64,000 bases of DNA from Gnetum montanum (GCA_015680685.1 MNCI01015499.1:4722-68721), one strand, 5' to 3'; counted from the first letter of the stretch, positions 1-11,460 are shown. The notes: generated by a model not told the origin, from the letters alone. Program-made: numbers and translations.

Positions 1-97
1 TTATGTTCTTAATTAACTGATTAACCCTAAGGTTCGTTCTAAGCTCACAATGATGTGAGTGATATCCCTTATGTTTAATTGGGGTAAAAACACTTAG

Positions 98-116
98 TCC
101 CCGGCAACGGCGCCAA
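98..116 (-). other. Primer binding site of element A (tRNA-Asp type)
   Basis: On the minus strand this reads TTGGCGCCGTTGCCGGGGA, directly next to the CA end of the LTR. It is the best preserved copy of the binding site in the window and matches the tRNA-Asp-primed type common in Athila-like plant elements. The copies in B, D, E and F differ from it mainly by transitions. Confidence 0.9.
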
Positions 117-1159
117 TGATGAGTGGCGAGGTACCCCTACACTCAACCATACGAATACGAGCATGCACGCGCGATCCGGTCGAACTCCGCAGACTAAATG
201 CCTTAACATTACAAGAAACACTTGGGGTTAATCGTTCATTGTCTTCCTAGGCTTGCTTGTAAGTGTCACGGTGTATGGTTAAGCAAGTTTGAGGTATGTG
301 ATTTTTTGGGTATTTTTCAGTCTATCTTCTATGCTATCAGGGGAAAGGGTTGAGAAACTAACTAACTCTAACTAATGTCCTAAGTCTAAATTAACTAGCG
401 TCAGCATCCGTTCCCACTTACCGGACACACCCTGAACTATGCAACTGTGGCTTACCAAACGCTAGCCGTTACTGGGATCACCACACGTAACGCAAGTGCT
501 CGAAGTGGTCGTACTGAGGCACCTATTTAGCTTAAGTGTGATAAGCAGCCGATTCCTTAGCTAGCCGTACACCCCCGTGGGTGCTCGTAACTAAGTCATA
601 CTTATCACACATTCTAGCCTCGATTCCTTGACTAGTCGTACACACTGGACTACCACTGGGATTACCAAGCACAGAATCCTGGAATACGCTACTGGGTTAC
701 CAAGCAGCCAATGCTCGTAATCAATTCGTACTCATGCGTTGTGACAAGCAGCCGATTCCTTGACTAGTCGTACATGTCCGTAGACGCTCATAATCAAGCC
801 GTACTTGTGCGCACTAGGAAAGCAGTAAATAAACAATAATAAAACCATGTACTGCAAGGTTTATCCAATCAAGTTCATCTTTATTGCCGTACACAACTTG
901 GGTTCAGGTGACAAGCTGCTCGAATAAAGAGCCGTTCACTCTAGGACTCCTACTGCGGGCACATGGGAAAAATTCTAACTCTGGAGTGATCAATATGCCA
1001 GAGCTTCGCTACTTCTAGCCAGGATTGGGAAATGAAGGGAGTGCCACCTCTTATTTATAGATATGGCGGCGGACCGTGATATCGCATACGCGATATCGCA
1101 GGGGAAGACGCGATATCGCGTACACGATATCGCGGCCCAGTGCATGTCGCGTCTCATCA
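117..1159 (-). repeat. 5' LTR of element A
   Basis: The LTR starts TGATGAGTGG and ends CTCATCA on the plus strand (short inverted ends TGATGA/TCATCA); its transcription direction is minus. At 1043 bp it is 200-280 bp longer than the LTRs of B, E and F because the segment at about 535-830 is expanded. Three copies of a block around GATTCCTTGACTAGTCGTAC start near 548, 618 and 750. It carries the family's U3 palindromes, a TATA box, and the block with TCGAAGTGGTCGTACTGA shared by sister LTRs. Confidence 0.88.
1050..1131 (-). promoter_or_regulatory. U3 core promoter of LTR A: TATA box and GATATC palindromes
   Basis: A minus-strand TATA box (CTATAAATAAG, 1050-1060) is preceded in transcription direction by four GATATC cores at 1078, 1092, 1112 and 1126, spaced 14, 20 and 14 bp. 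Several sit in a 10-bp perfect palindrome GCGATATCGC. The same arrangement recurs in the LTRs of B and E. Confidence 0.65.
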
Positions 1160-1341
1160 CCTTACTTAGAGTTAAACCATATGTTTTGAACTTCACTAAC
1201 TCTGGTAAGAAGATAATGATCACAAACTTATCATCAACTTGCTGGCATGCTTACATTGTTTCATTCACAGATTACAATCTAGTCATACATGTGCATTTGT
1301 AACTTATATGGTTAAGTGTTTGAAACTCTCACTGCTCATCA
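1160..1341 (+). repeat. 5' LTR of element D, 3' portion
   Basis: Aligns along its whole length with 32266-32447, the end of D's 3' LTR, and ends in TGCTCATCA directly before the primer binding site. The upstream part of this LTR was displaced by the insertion of element A and lies outside the window. Confidence 0.85.
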
Positions 1342-1360
1342 TTGGTGCCATTACTAAAGA
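1342..1360 (+). other. Primer binding site of element D, decayed
   Basis: TTGGTGCCATTACTAAAGA follows the LTR end directly. Compared with the site in element A, the GGGG stretch is lost through transitions. Confidence 0.7.
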
Positions 1361-1539
1361 TGGTATAAATGTTTACTAGCTAGTTGATTTTATCACCATT
1401 TGTTGTATCAAGTATTTTTAAGTTTATTTTTCAACACTTATAATAATTTCTAAAAAGACATACTTAAGCATTAAATAATTCAAAATGGCTTCTATGCACA
1501 AAGTGAAATCTCCACCTACTAGGAACTTTAATAAAAATA

Positions 1540-3418
1540 ATGTCAAAAACTATAATGAGAAAAATTGAAGCGGATCAATGTATATTAGAATATCATATGA
1601 TCATGTTGATTCATTTTACTTTGATTTTACATTATTTTTTTACTAGGATGAACCATTTAGATGGAGAGACTTATAAGAAAATATTGTCTTACCACCAAAT
1701 CGTTCAATGTTATCTATGCCTCAAGCAATTCTATTTAGATCAAGTCTTGGCCATGTACAAGAAGAATATCCAATCACAAAGAATATGACAAGGCCATACT
1801 AGCCAACATAGGCTTAAGCTAGAAGAAATGATATAATGGAAGCAAGATATGAATAAGAGAAAGGTAAAAGGACACCCCAAAAAATCATCCTTATAGAAAA
1901 TAAGGATATACCATACAAGGTTAAGAAGTCTAATCATCATAATAGATCCAACTCCTAATCTCTTATTTCAAACATTAGAGATCATGTGCACTTAAAATTA
2001 CTTTCAACTCTTATAGAAACTCTTAGAAGGAATGAGGCAAACTTCAGAGTTAGGAGATATCTTAGGCTTAGAACCTCCAACATATCCAAAAAAGATGAAT
2101 CAATTGATCATAGAAGAAGAGGTAGCCAACATCACTCTTTAAGTTTTCCATTCTCTTCATCACACTAATCAATAGATTTTAACAAACGGGGATAAAGACA
2201 AAGGGATTATTACAAGATGAAAAGAAGGAATCATGATAGACATGTAGATAGAAGAAGGCATCTTGAAGAAGATGATGAAGAAGAAGAAAAGAGGAAATAA
2301 GAATTAAGGCATGAAATAAGATAACATCATGAGCATTAGAGGAGTCATTACTATAATAAAGACTATAGACTCAAGGATTATTAAGAACCCATATTGACCA
2401 CTAGAAGCATGATTAGTATAAGAGAAGTAGTGTACATTCCAACCAAGCATCTAAGGAATAGTTAAACTAAGCAACTTAACATGAACAACATTTGGAAATT
2501 TGAAGAAGGATATAATATGGATCCACAATGCCATATTTAAGCATTTCATGATGCATGCATCCTACAAAACATAGAGAATAATTGGTAGAAGTTAAAGTTA
2601 TTCCTAAGAACACTCATTAAGAAGGCAAAGAGTTGGTACAAGTCCTTATAACTAGAATTAACTAGAAGATGGAGTACCTTGCTAGAATTATTTAATGATA
2701 AGTATCAAACATATTCACGAGTGTTAAACTTAAGAAAAAAAATCCAAGAATAAAAATAAGGAACATATGAATCCCTTGATGCAACCATGGGTAGGTATTA
2801 TTCAATTTTACACAAATGCCTAGGCCACATATTTTCTTAAAGAAAATAGTTTAGGCATATTATTGATGTGTTAAGGAATAAAATTAAAGAGAACCCTTAG
2901 TATGTATGTTCAAGGAAGATTATCAGAGATGATAGTCCATTGGATACAAAGGTTACTGGATCTAGTGACAAAAGAGGAAGGTGTGTTAAGAAAAAGAGAG
3001 TTAATTGAAGAGTATAATAGAGATTCTTCTTTAAGAAAGAGAGATGTGAGAATCTATGAAACACAAGAGGAGAAATCCATAGAAGATATGATTTAGTGAG
3101 AAACTCAACCTATCCAAAAATCAGTAAATGATAAGATAGCTAAAGTAGAGACAATGTAGGATTCTGTGAATGAAAAATTTGCAACCTCACTAAAGATAGT
3201 AGAAGAGAAGATTGAGCAAGCATTCATTAGAAATAAGGATAAGAAGAAGAAGAATAACAATGGAAATATAAAAATAAAATAAAATTTATTGTGGTAAATG
3301 AGGCTATGGATTCAAGCTCTCGAGATGAAAATGGATGTAATGTATGTCACTACAAATATCCGAAGAGGTGTTGTCCTGTCATGGCCCATATACAAGAATC
3401 CAAAGCATATGTATTAAA
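1540..3418 (+). pseudogene. gag of element D (N-terminal and capsid region), decayed
   Basis: No single open frame remains, but the order of conserved pieces matches the gag of E and F. A WRDL...NIVLPPNRS segment lies near 1650-1700, a basic serine-rich stretch at about 1990-2165, the capsid-like region with FHDACILQN near 2540-2580, WSTLLELFNDKYQ near 2670-2700 and ESLDATMGRYYS near 2770-2800. A zinc-knuckle-like piece with CNVCHYKYPKRCC lies at about 3330-3375. Stops are frequent, mostly TAG and TAA. Gag would form the particle shell; this copy is non-functional. The frame is cut by the insert beginning at about 3419. Confidence 0.75.
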
Positions 3419-4136
3419 TCCACTAGCTTAGTTATATATTTAATATATATACCTATAATTTGGAAGAAAGAATTATGCAAAAAAAAGTTTGATTTTAGTT
3501 CATCTATTGTATTAAAAATTATTCAAATTTTCATTTTATTAAATTCTATGTATTCTATAACAATTTTGGTCAAATCTCTATGATTGCATGATGAGAAGGA
3601 TAACTAATTCCAAGTTTGGTACTAAATATTATGTTGCAAAATATTTTGAATTTTCATGGATTGTTGTTTCCATACATATTCCTATGCCCTTCCAAATTTT
3701 ATTCCTTGTGCATTAAATTAACTAATTCCAAGTTTTGTACTAAATCTTGTGCTACAAAATATTTTAAATTTTCATGGATTTTTGTTTTCATACAACTCCC
3801 ATGTCCTTTTGAATTGTATTCCTTATGCATTACATTAAGAAGACATAAACATAGAATCCATAGATTGGTTGGCGTAAATATGCTAGTATTATAAATGAAA
3901 TATTATTTAGCAATACATATAGGCTCTCCTTAGAATGTTATGGATGAAATATTATTTAGTGTTACCAATAAGCTTTCCCTCTAGCATTATAAAAGGAATA
4001 TTATGTAGCATTACTACTAAGCTCTCCTTGGAGCATTATGGATAGAATATTATTTATCATTATAGACGAAATATTATTTAGCATTACCAATCTATGATTG
4101 GTAGTTGGCCTCTTTGCCAAAAAAATTGTTAAAAAG
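3419..4136. repeat. Unidentified AT-rich insert in the gag of D
   Basis: In E and F the gag frame runs directly from the ...YxLNP segment to the ...RLPYP segment; in D these are separated by about 718 bp. The insert has a 118-bp direct duplication (3601-3718 and 3719-3836), then several copies of a roughly 50-bp unit built on GAAATATTATTTAGCATTACC (3885-4100), and a small perfect hairpin near its right end (ACCAATC-tat-GATTGGT). No coding potential, LTR or primer site is visible and I found no clear target duplication. A non-autonomous DNA element is possible but not shown. Confidence 0.55.
3601..3836. repeat. 118-bp tandem duplication
   Basis: Two adjacent copies start TAACTAATTCCAAGTTT at 3601 and 3719. 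They differ at scattered positions, mainly transitions, so the duplication is not recent. Confidence 0.8.
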
Positions 4137-5165
4137 TACATGCCAAAAAGATTACCTTATCCACAATGTAATTTTAGATAACCTTCTTAATAGTACTACC
4201 CTAGTGAGGCTTACCCTTAATCACAGAAGCAACATCAGCAACAGTAGTAACAACCATAGTCATTGAAGATGCCACCACAAAAACAATAGTACCCATATCA
4301 ACAATCGAATCCTTACGAATACTATGTCTAATGGTCCATATCTCTAGGTGGTACCTTAATTCACATCTCCTCTAACTACTATATAGTAGAATACCATAGG
4401 CCTACAATCCCTTGTGTAAAATCATAGTCTTACATTCCACAACTAGCTGCATCCCACTCCTATCAAACTCACAATCCATTACCACCAGTACAACCAAAAA
4501 TTATGTAAGAAGAATTACTAACATAAACTCAACAAAATAGTGCTACAAGGGTAGTTAGTACACAAGAGGACATTGTGAGTACTTATGAACTAAGATAAAA
4601 GAAATGTTCGTTCTTTAGGACAAATCCAAAAGAGGCTCGAAGAATAGGAACTCTACTTAATCGTGCTCTTCTTACACCAAGTCCTCATGCAAGGATCATG
4701 CTTCAAACATCAACAGAAAGGAATTTAAAAACTATCATGCTTACATAGACCATAAGTTACTAGATAAAAGTAGAAGCACTTCCTATAAAATTAATAACTC
4801 TAAGAAGCCCTTTAACCTATCTTCAAATAGTAGGAAATATGTCATGTAAGGATTTATTAGATTTAGGATTAGGGATAAATCTTATTTCCCAAGATACATA
4901 TCAAACATAACATTTACCTTAGAGATTTAACATCTAAATAGAGTTGGCAAACTAATCCATTGTTGTCCCACTTGGACAAGGAGAAGACATTATAACTACT
5001 ATTAGTGGAAGGTCATATCCTATAGACTTTTTAGTCATTTATGTGGAAAAGTATAAGGGAGAATTCCATATAATCATGGAAGGGACATGTGCTTAGCATC
5101 ATGGATGTTAAGCTTAGAATCAGAGACCTGTTCTTAGAAATATTCAAGAAAGATGACATATAATT
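4137..5165 (+). pseudogene. gag tail and protease of element D, decayed
   Basis: The left part resumes the gag frame and encodes a glutamine- and histidine-rich tail (about 4200-4520). The aspartic protease region follows at about 4790-5130. Its active-site motif reads LLDLGLGINLIS where E has LLDSGSGVNLIS, so the D-S/T-G triad is replaced by D-L-G. A later GQGEDIITTISG segment matches the protease of B, E and F. Several TAA and TAG stops interrupt the frame. It would have cleaved the polyprotein; this copy is inactive. Confidence 0.7.
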
Positions 5166-5775
5166 CATTCAATGACATATGGTTCCATGCATCACATATA
5201 ATGATAATGGGTATAATTACATGCAAAAGATGTGAATGATAAGAAAATATGAAATTCAAACATGCAAAATATGTATCAAAGATATGTGTGTACAACAGTG
5301 TGTGTATGCAATAGTTATGAAACAAGAAAGAACTCACTAGCTAACTAATGAAATCAAATCAAGATTAGATATATGCATGGAACTAGTTGAAAAAATCACA
5401 AGTGCCTATGTCAAGTAAACTAACAAGATAGAATAGATACAAAGATAACTTTTCCACACTAAGTTTCAACAAAATGATGATATTAAATAGGGAGAATAAG
5501 AAATTCCTAATAAGCGTGAACCAGAAACTCTAGAGCTTAAAACATTATTGAGTATACTATAATATGTTTCTCTAAGTAATGGAAAACAAGTAATTATTAA
5601 TGTCAATCTTGACAAAGAATAGAAACAAAGATTACTTGAGGTTGTGAACATATGGCCAACAATATTTGCATGATCTCCTAATAAGATTACTTTCCTAGAT
5701 TCACAAATTTGCCAACATCATATCTACATAGATCTAACCATCAAACCACACCATTAGCCTTAATAAAGATTTAAC
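5166..5775 (+). other. Protease-RT linker region of D
   Basis: This stretch matches in position the poorly conserved linker between protease and RT in E and F. No open frame of useful length remains, and I see no other feature. Confidence 0.5.
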
Positions 5776-6345
5776 TTGAAGCTTAAGGAGGTTGTTAAGA
5801 AAGAATTGGAAAAATTACTAAAGGTAGGGTTTATTTACCTAATCATAGATAGTGAATGGGTTAGTCCATTGGATATCATTTTAAAAAAAGGTAGTAAGTG
5901 GAGGATTTGTATAGATTTTTTATTGTTAAATGTGGAAAAATTCAAAGACTATTTTTCTTTTTCATTTATTGAAAAAGTATTGGATATTATAGTAGGATAT
6001 TAATAATATAGTTTTTTGGATGACTATAATAAATACAATCATATTTGTATCATAATAAAATATCAAGAAAAGACTATGTTCACTATTTCTTAGGGAATGT
6101 TTGTGTATAGAAAAATGTCATTTGGTTTGTGCAATGCTCCTATGACATTTCAAATACTTGCCCTTAATATTTTCGAAAAGCATATTGACAATGGAGTCAA
6201 GGTGTTTATGAATGATTTTTCCACTTACGAATCCAAATTTAAGCAAGCTTTGGACAGTTTAGACCAAGTCTTGAAAGATGTGTCAAAATAAATCTAAAGC
6301 TCAATTATCAAAAGAGCCAATTAATAATCTAGGAAAACATAATTC
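5776..6345 (+). pseudogene. Reverse transcriptase of element D, decayed
   Basis: Fragments match Athila-like Ty3 RT: EWVSPLDIILKK and WRICIDFLLLN near 5850-5935, KMSFGLCNAPMTFQ near 6110-6150 and the catalytic motif near 6205. The catalytic motif reads VFMNDFSTYE: the first aspartate of the metal-binding pair has become asparagine (GAT to AAT). Stops at about 6001-6006 and again after 6288 split the frame. The enzyme would copy element RNA into DNA in the particle; this copy cannot. Confidence 0.8.
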
Positions 6346-6863
6346 TAGGGCATAAAGTATTGCAAAAAGGAATAGAGGTATATCCCATTTGATAAGAGTC
6401 ATTCAAAATATTACCCAAAGGTATTAGCTCATTTCTTGGTCACACAAGGTATTATAGAAGATTTATTAAGAATTTTTCAAATATGAAAAATCTCTCATGG
6501 AAGTAATAATGAAAGGTGCATCATTTAATTGGTTAGAAGAGCGTGAAAAGACATTTGAAAGCCTAAGAGAGAAGCTAATCAAGAATCTAATCTTAAAAGT
6601 TGTAGAATGGTTGAGGCCTTTCATGATGGATGCTTCTAGCTACGTGCTAGAGGTAGTACTTACTCATTTAAATGATCAAAAAATATTTTATTACATCCAT
6701 TGCATCAATGGTAGTATTACTATAGCATAACTTAACTATATCACTAGAAAGAAAAAGCTTATGATTTTGGTATATGAACTTGAAAAATTTAGACATTGCA
6801 TGCTTGATTATTCAATCTATGTCCATACTCACCATAGTGCAATTAGATTCTTGATGAATAAAC
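6346..6863 (+). pseudogene. RT connection and RNase H of element D, first part
   Basis: A NWLEEREKTFESL segment (about 6530-6560), then PFMMDASSYVLEVVLTHL (about 6615-6670) and a YVHTHHSAIRFLMNK segment (about 6820-6862) match the RNase H domain of E and F in order. The frame breaks at the target site of the copia element after 6863 and resumes at 13379. Several stops are present. Confidence 0.75.
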
Positions 6864-7786
6864 TGAGGGAATTTCATGTTTTAAAATAATTTCTTGGTTT
6901 TCTTGGCTTCATAAAGAATCAACTAATAAAATTTATATTTTGGAATGCTTAGGAAGTTCTCTACAATTTGGAAAAAGGAAGTACCATAAAAGATATCTAG
7001 AAGTTGAGGATATATTATGTTCTTTCGAATTTATCAAAAATCATGGTAATTATGGTAGTGCAATTTTAAGAGATGATAACTCAAAAGTTGTTAAATTTCT
7101 AATGCTAAAATTTTAACTAAAGCTTCCCATAGATATTAGCTTCCAAATAAATCTAATATTACATTAAATTATTATGCAATGAGGGAGAATTAACCTAATT
7201 ATTAACCATCATTCATTATGGTATAAATTCAAAATTTTGAAAATTTTCTAAATTATAAGATTGATCTCTGCCAAACTATAACAAATATTGAACTAAAATT
7301 TTAGGTGCATGTAGCCACCTGTTTTAAATTTCTAATATATTTATAATTACTAAAAAAATTTACAAAATTTTGGAGATATTATCAAAATAGTGAATGTCCC
7401 CAATTCTAACTATTCAACTTCCAAGATTAAGTAAATAATGATGAATGATGTTGATGAGTTAATGAATTAATGACAGATTGATAAATTTATGATGAAATAG
7501 CTAAATTATTATTGAAATTATATTGATGATTCCATGATACAAATTTTCAAAAGATTCCTTGGATATATATGTGTGACAAGTGGGGCAAAGTTTACTAAAA
7601 ATAATACAATATAGTCCCAATGAAAAAAAAAACCTTAAAATTATTATATATATATATATATATATAGGGGTCAAAATAATATTACAAATGTCCATAAATA
7701 TGGAAATTTACTATACTTTATTAAAATAAATTGCTATTATATAATAAAAAGAAAAGATTATTGCCTTCTACTCTAAAAAGCCAACA
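6864..7786 (-). repeat. 3' LTR of the copia element
   Basis: Aligns throughout with 12489-13373, with many substitutions and small indels, so the insertion is old. It contains a (TA)n run near 7643-7666 that is longer than in the partner LTR. Confidence 0.85.
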
Positions 7787-7800
7787 ATCCCTCAAAGTGG
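7787..7800 (-). other. Polypurine tract of the copia element
   Basis: The minus strand reads CCACTTTGAGGGA and abuts the LTR start TGTTGGC. Position and purine content fit the plus-strand primer site. Confidence 0.6.
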
Positions 7801-7849
7801 AAGACAATATTCATTCTTCATCTTTGCTTTCTCCTTTCTTTGTTATGCT

Positions 7850-8400
7850 TTGAATTTCTATAGATTCATTGAGGCACTTGATCTTATGAGACAAGATATT
7901 TTTTATTAGTAAGTTAGCAAGTTGCTCTTTTGAACTAATGTGAATGGGTTTTATGGTTCCTTATTTCACTTCTTGCTTGATGAAATAATACTTGATGTCA
8001 ATGTGTTTGGCTTTTTTGTGATGCACATAGTCTTGGGATAGTTAAATTGTTGCTCTATTATCATTATATAAATTTTTAGAGAGATCAACTTCGAATCCCA
8101 ATGGTAAGAGAAGTTTATTTATCTAGAGCATATGTTGGAGGTATTTGGCCATGGCAATAAATTCATCTTCATAAGTGGATAAGCTAATGGATGATTATTG
8201 CTTTAATTTCTAGTATATTGGATTTTTTCCATGCATAATGAGAGCTCCTGATGTGGATTTTTTATCATGATTGTCTCTTGTCCAATCAACATTTCAATAT
8301 GCATGAAGCTTATTATTTCCTTTATTGAATTGAATACCAAAGATGCAAGTTCCTTTTACATACTTGAGGACATGCACAAGTGCTTACATGTGAGATTGTC
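7850..8400 (-). pseudogene. RNase H region of the copia element
   Basis: The minus strand encodes fragments typical of the copia RNase H end, including KHIDIKYYFIKQEVK (about 7965-8010), followed by a stretch resembling the usual ...QLANLLIKNIL end (about 7890-7925). Stops and small indels break the frame. The domain removes the RNA strand during reverse transcription; this copy is dead. Confidence 0.65.
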
Positions 8401-9900
8401 TTGGCTCTTACATGAATTTGGATAAGTATGATGTTGCATATTCTAAATTTGGTCTACTATGGCAGAGAAACCGAAGTAATCTAATCATGGTTTTATACAT
8501 GGTTGCATATATGAAAGAAGTCTTATCTTTGCTAGTTAACTTTGAATTATATGGAAAAGTACTACTAACTAGATTCTCATCCTTTAGATTAAATTTTTCA
8601 ATAATGGAATATGTATATTTGGTTTTATGAATTTTCATTCCTTGCTTACCCTGGTTCACTTTAATTCCTAGAAAGTATTTGAGTTCTCCAAGGCCCTTCA
8701 TTTTGAATTTAGTTTTCATGTCATTCTTGAAGTCTTCTTATAGCCTTTTATTAGTGGCCGTAAAGATAATGTCATCTACATATAGTGATTATAGTGATAT
8801 GATGATGAAATCATCTCTTTTGTGACATCTCATTCCCAGATGTCATGGAAAACATCAAATATACATTATATTAGACATTATGCATAAGAAGACAACATAC
8901 CAAACGTTAAATATATCTAACATGTGCCATTATGTGTAAAGTAAATAACAAGAAAATGCAAAAGAGAGAAAGAAAATAATTCTTTATTTATATGGAATTA
9001 TGTATCTAGGTCATACTCTGAGATTGTTCCTTGGAGTTTTCTTCCACCACGGTTAGGCTTATAACCAACCAAAAGGAATGGCTAGTCCTCTTCATGTCTA
9101 GCTTCACCTAACTCTTATGACTTACCTATACCAACTGTGCCACTCCATGCTAGAACAACCTCTAATCTGGGGTATAAATGCCTTAGTTCAAACCCCAAAA
9201 GGTCACCTCAAGAGACATGTCCATTATTACAATGTACCCTTTCAAGCCTCAATTACAACTACCCTTTTGGATCTTGTTAAGATAAAGATAACACTTGTTA
9301 TGAAGAGGCACCATCTTCGTTATGCAACAACATCATTTAGAAATGGGTATGTTACACTTTCCTTCTTGAAATATAATGTTGAGTCAAACATAAAATTTTG
9401 ATAAATCTTGCTAGTAAGATAGCCATTAATTTTCTAGAACTAGGCCCTAGATGCTTGCTTTAGGCCATATAGAGCTTTGTTAAGTTTACATACTTTATTC
9501 TCTTTTCCTTAGATAACATAACCTTCAAGCTAGTAGATGTATAGTTCTTCTTTGATATATCCATTTAGAAATGCTAAGTTAACATCCATTTATTAAACCT
9601 TTACATCTTTATATGTTGTTATGTAGAGAATGAGCTTGTTGATTTCAAATTTGACCACTAGTGCAAAGATTTCTTCATAATCAATATGTTTCGTTTTTCT
9701 AAAATCCTATTGCTATAGTCTTATTTTGTGTGCTATGACTTCTCCTTTCTCATTTTACTTCTTTTTATACAACCACTTGCAATTAATAACCTTTAATCTT
9801 TTATTTTATCCACTAATTCCCTTGTGTTATTTCTTAGGATGACATTATACTATTTGTCTATGACTTCTTTCTAAACTTTTAATTTCATGGCTTGATTGAC
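8401..9900 (-). pseudogene. Reverse transcriptase (copia type), interrupted
   Basis: The longest open piece (8408-8719) has FKMKGLGELKYFLGIKVNQG and the later LEYATSYLSKFM, diagnostic of copia RT. The catalytic YVDD is intact at 8771-8782. On the N-terminal side are YGLKQAS (about 9465) and a segment at about 9770-9880 matching the usual start of the domain. The domain is interrupted at 8821-9390 by an unrelated insert, and some codons appear lost there. TAA and TAG stops occur elsewhere. Confidence 0.8.
8821..9390. repeat. Insert within copia RT, possible solo LTR
   Basis: The RT frame stops matching at both edges of this roughly 570-bp block. It starts TGTGACATCTC and ends GAGTCAAACA (TG...CA) and contains a TATA-like GGGTATAAATGCC near 9167, which suggests a solo LTR. 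I could not find a target duplication (TCTTT left, TAAAA right), and RT codons seem to be missing, so the identification is tentative. The small open frame inside has no recognisable product. Confidence 0.45.
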
Positions 9901-10259
9901 ATTGGTTGGTTCACTTGAGACTGCTAAATATGTCATATTTATAATGTTATGTGATCTGGTAGTTCTTCTTTCAAAATTTATTGCTAGGATTTGAGTGTAA
10001 GGATGGTCTCCTTGAACCCAAGGTTTTGAACCCTGATATGTGTTTGATTTCTCTTGTTATTTGAAAAACTCACTTGTACCAAAATTTGTCTTATCAAATA
10101 TAACATCTCTTGAAACATACGACTTCTAATTCATTGGTTCATAGCACCTATATTCTATGGTATAAGGATCATAACCTAGAAAGATGTATTTCTTTCATTT
10201 GTCTTCAATTTTATAAATGAATTATTTTGGGGTCTTTACATAGTAGTGACACCCAAATA

Positions 10260-11260
10260 TTCTCATATCACTAAGGTTAAGAATTTCGTTATATAGAAAT
10301 TCATATGAAGATCCTTCATCACTGGTTTTGGGGGTTATTCAATTAGAAATGTAACAATCAACTATGACAACCATACTCCAATACTATTTATGTAGTTAGA
10401 CATGCTTTAGTAAGTACCTTGTCATGTATTATATTACTCTATTCTTTTTTTCAGCTACTCTATTTGATTGTGGGCTATATCCACATGTGTTCTAATGAAA
10501 TATACCATTTTCTTTACAAAACTTATCAAATTCTATATTTATGAATTCACCTTCTTTGTTTAATCTAATGGCCTTAATCTTAACATTCATTGAATTTGCA
10601 ATCCCTTTGTAGAAAGTTTTAAAGTATCTGATGGCTTCATCCTTTTTCTTTAGATTGTTAGTACAAGTGTATGTTGAGTAGTTGTATACTATAAGCATGA
10701 AATAATTTGCCTCTCCCATTTAAACTATGATCATTAACCCAACAAGATCCATGTGTAGAATATCAAATGGTTTTTCCTTCCTTACCATGAAAGAGTTGTG
10801 AAGAGAATTGGTTTGCTTTCCTTGTATGTGAGTCTCACATTCATCTTAAGGAATATCTAAATTTTTTATTCTTGTAGCTTTTTTCTATTTGAACCTTCTT
10901 TCAATTTTGTGATAGGAGATGTGACTAAGCCTTCCATGCCAAAGTCTGGACTTGCTAAAATCATCATTACTCTTTTCTTTGACTTCATCTTTTTCTAGGA
11001 TACAATTAGCTTATGTTATTAGGACATGCTTTTCTTAAGTATTATGGTTACTTCTAATGTCTCCTTTTTCATCGAGATAGTTGCATTCAAGGCAATATAT
11101 TCTATTATTCAAGGTTTTGATTTTTATGATTTCTTCACCATTGGATTTGTTGATAATGTAGAAATTTCATTTAAAATTAACATTATTTTCTCTGTTAGAG
11201 ACATTTCCAATAGACATGAGAGGGTTGAAAATATTCATAACATAATACACATTGGAAATG
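10260..11260 (-). pseudogene. Integrase of the copia element
   Basis: The open piece at 10492-10719 contains YFMLIVYNYSTYT, FLKKKDEAI-like and GEFINIEFDKFCKENGI segments, the core of a copia integrase. The usual catalytic aspartates are replaced: the DDYS-type motif reads YNYS and the SDNGGEF-type motif reads LNKEGEF. The glutamate region (VAEKKNR, about 10450) is still visible. The upstream zinc-binding region (LWHGRLSH) lies near 10930. Many stops. The enzyme would insert the DNA copy; this one is inactive. Confidence 0.78.
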
Positions 11261-11460
11261 CTGACTTTTTGTCCATACTTTAATTTAACTACATAACCTT
11301 CTATTCCTTCTATGACTAAATATACTTCATCTCCAATTTTGATATTGCCAATACTATTGTTTATTTTGTAATGTAGAAGATAATTTTTATAGGTTGTTAT
11401 GTAATTGGAGCATCCACTATTTACAATCCAAGAATCTAATTTTATTTCTTTAATTTAATT
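11261..11460 (-). pseudogene. Protease of the copia element
   Basis: Near 11404-11430 the minus strand encodes WIVNSGCSNYIT. In active copia proteases this motif carries D-S-G; here the aspartate is asparagine (GAT to AAT). The following stretch lies where the pre-integrase region is expected. Confidence 0.65.

Larger units (their letters stand above)
1..1159 (-). mobile_element. Element A, Ty3/gypsy LTR retrotransposon, 5' end only
   Basis: Seen: from right to left on the minus strand there is an LTR (117-1159), a primer binding site (98-116) and about 97 bp of leader that runs off the window edge. The leader matches the region upstream of gag in element B (24241-24357), so A belongs to the same family as B, E and F. 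A lies inside the 5' LTR of element D: sequence from 1160 onward aligns with the interior of D's 3' LTR near 32267. The coding part is outside the window. Confidence 0.85.

Noticed and set aside
7640-7670. (TA)n run as a promoter
   Set aside because: Simple-sequence expansion within the copia LTR, much shorter in the partner LTR, so more likely a microsatellite.
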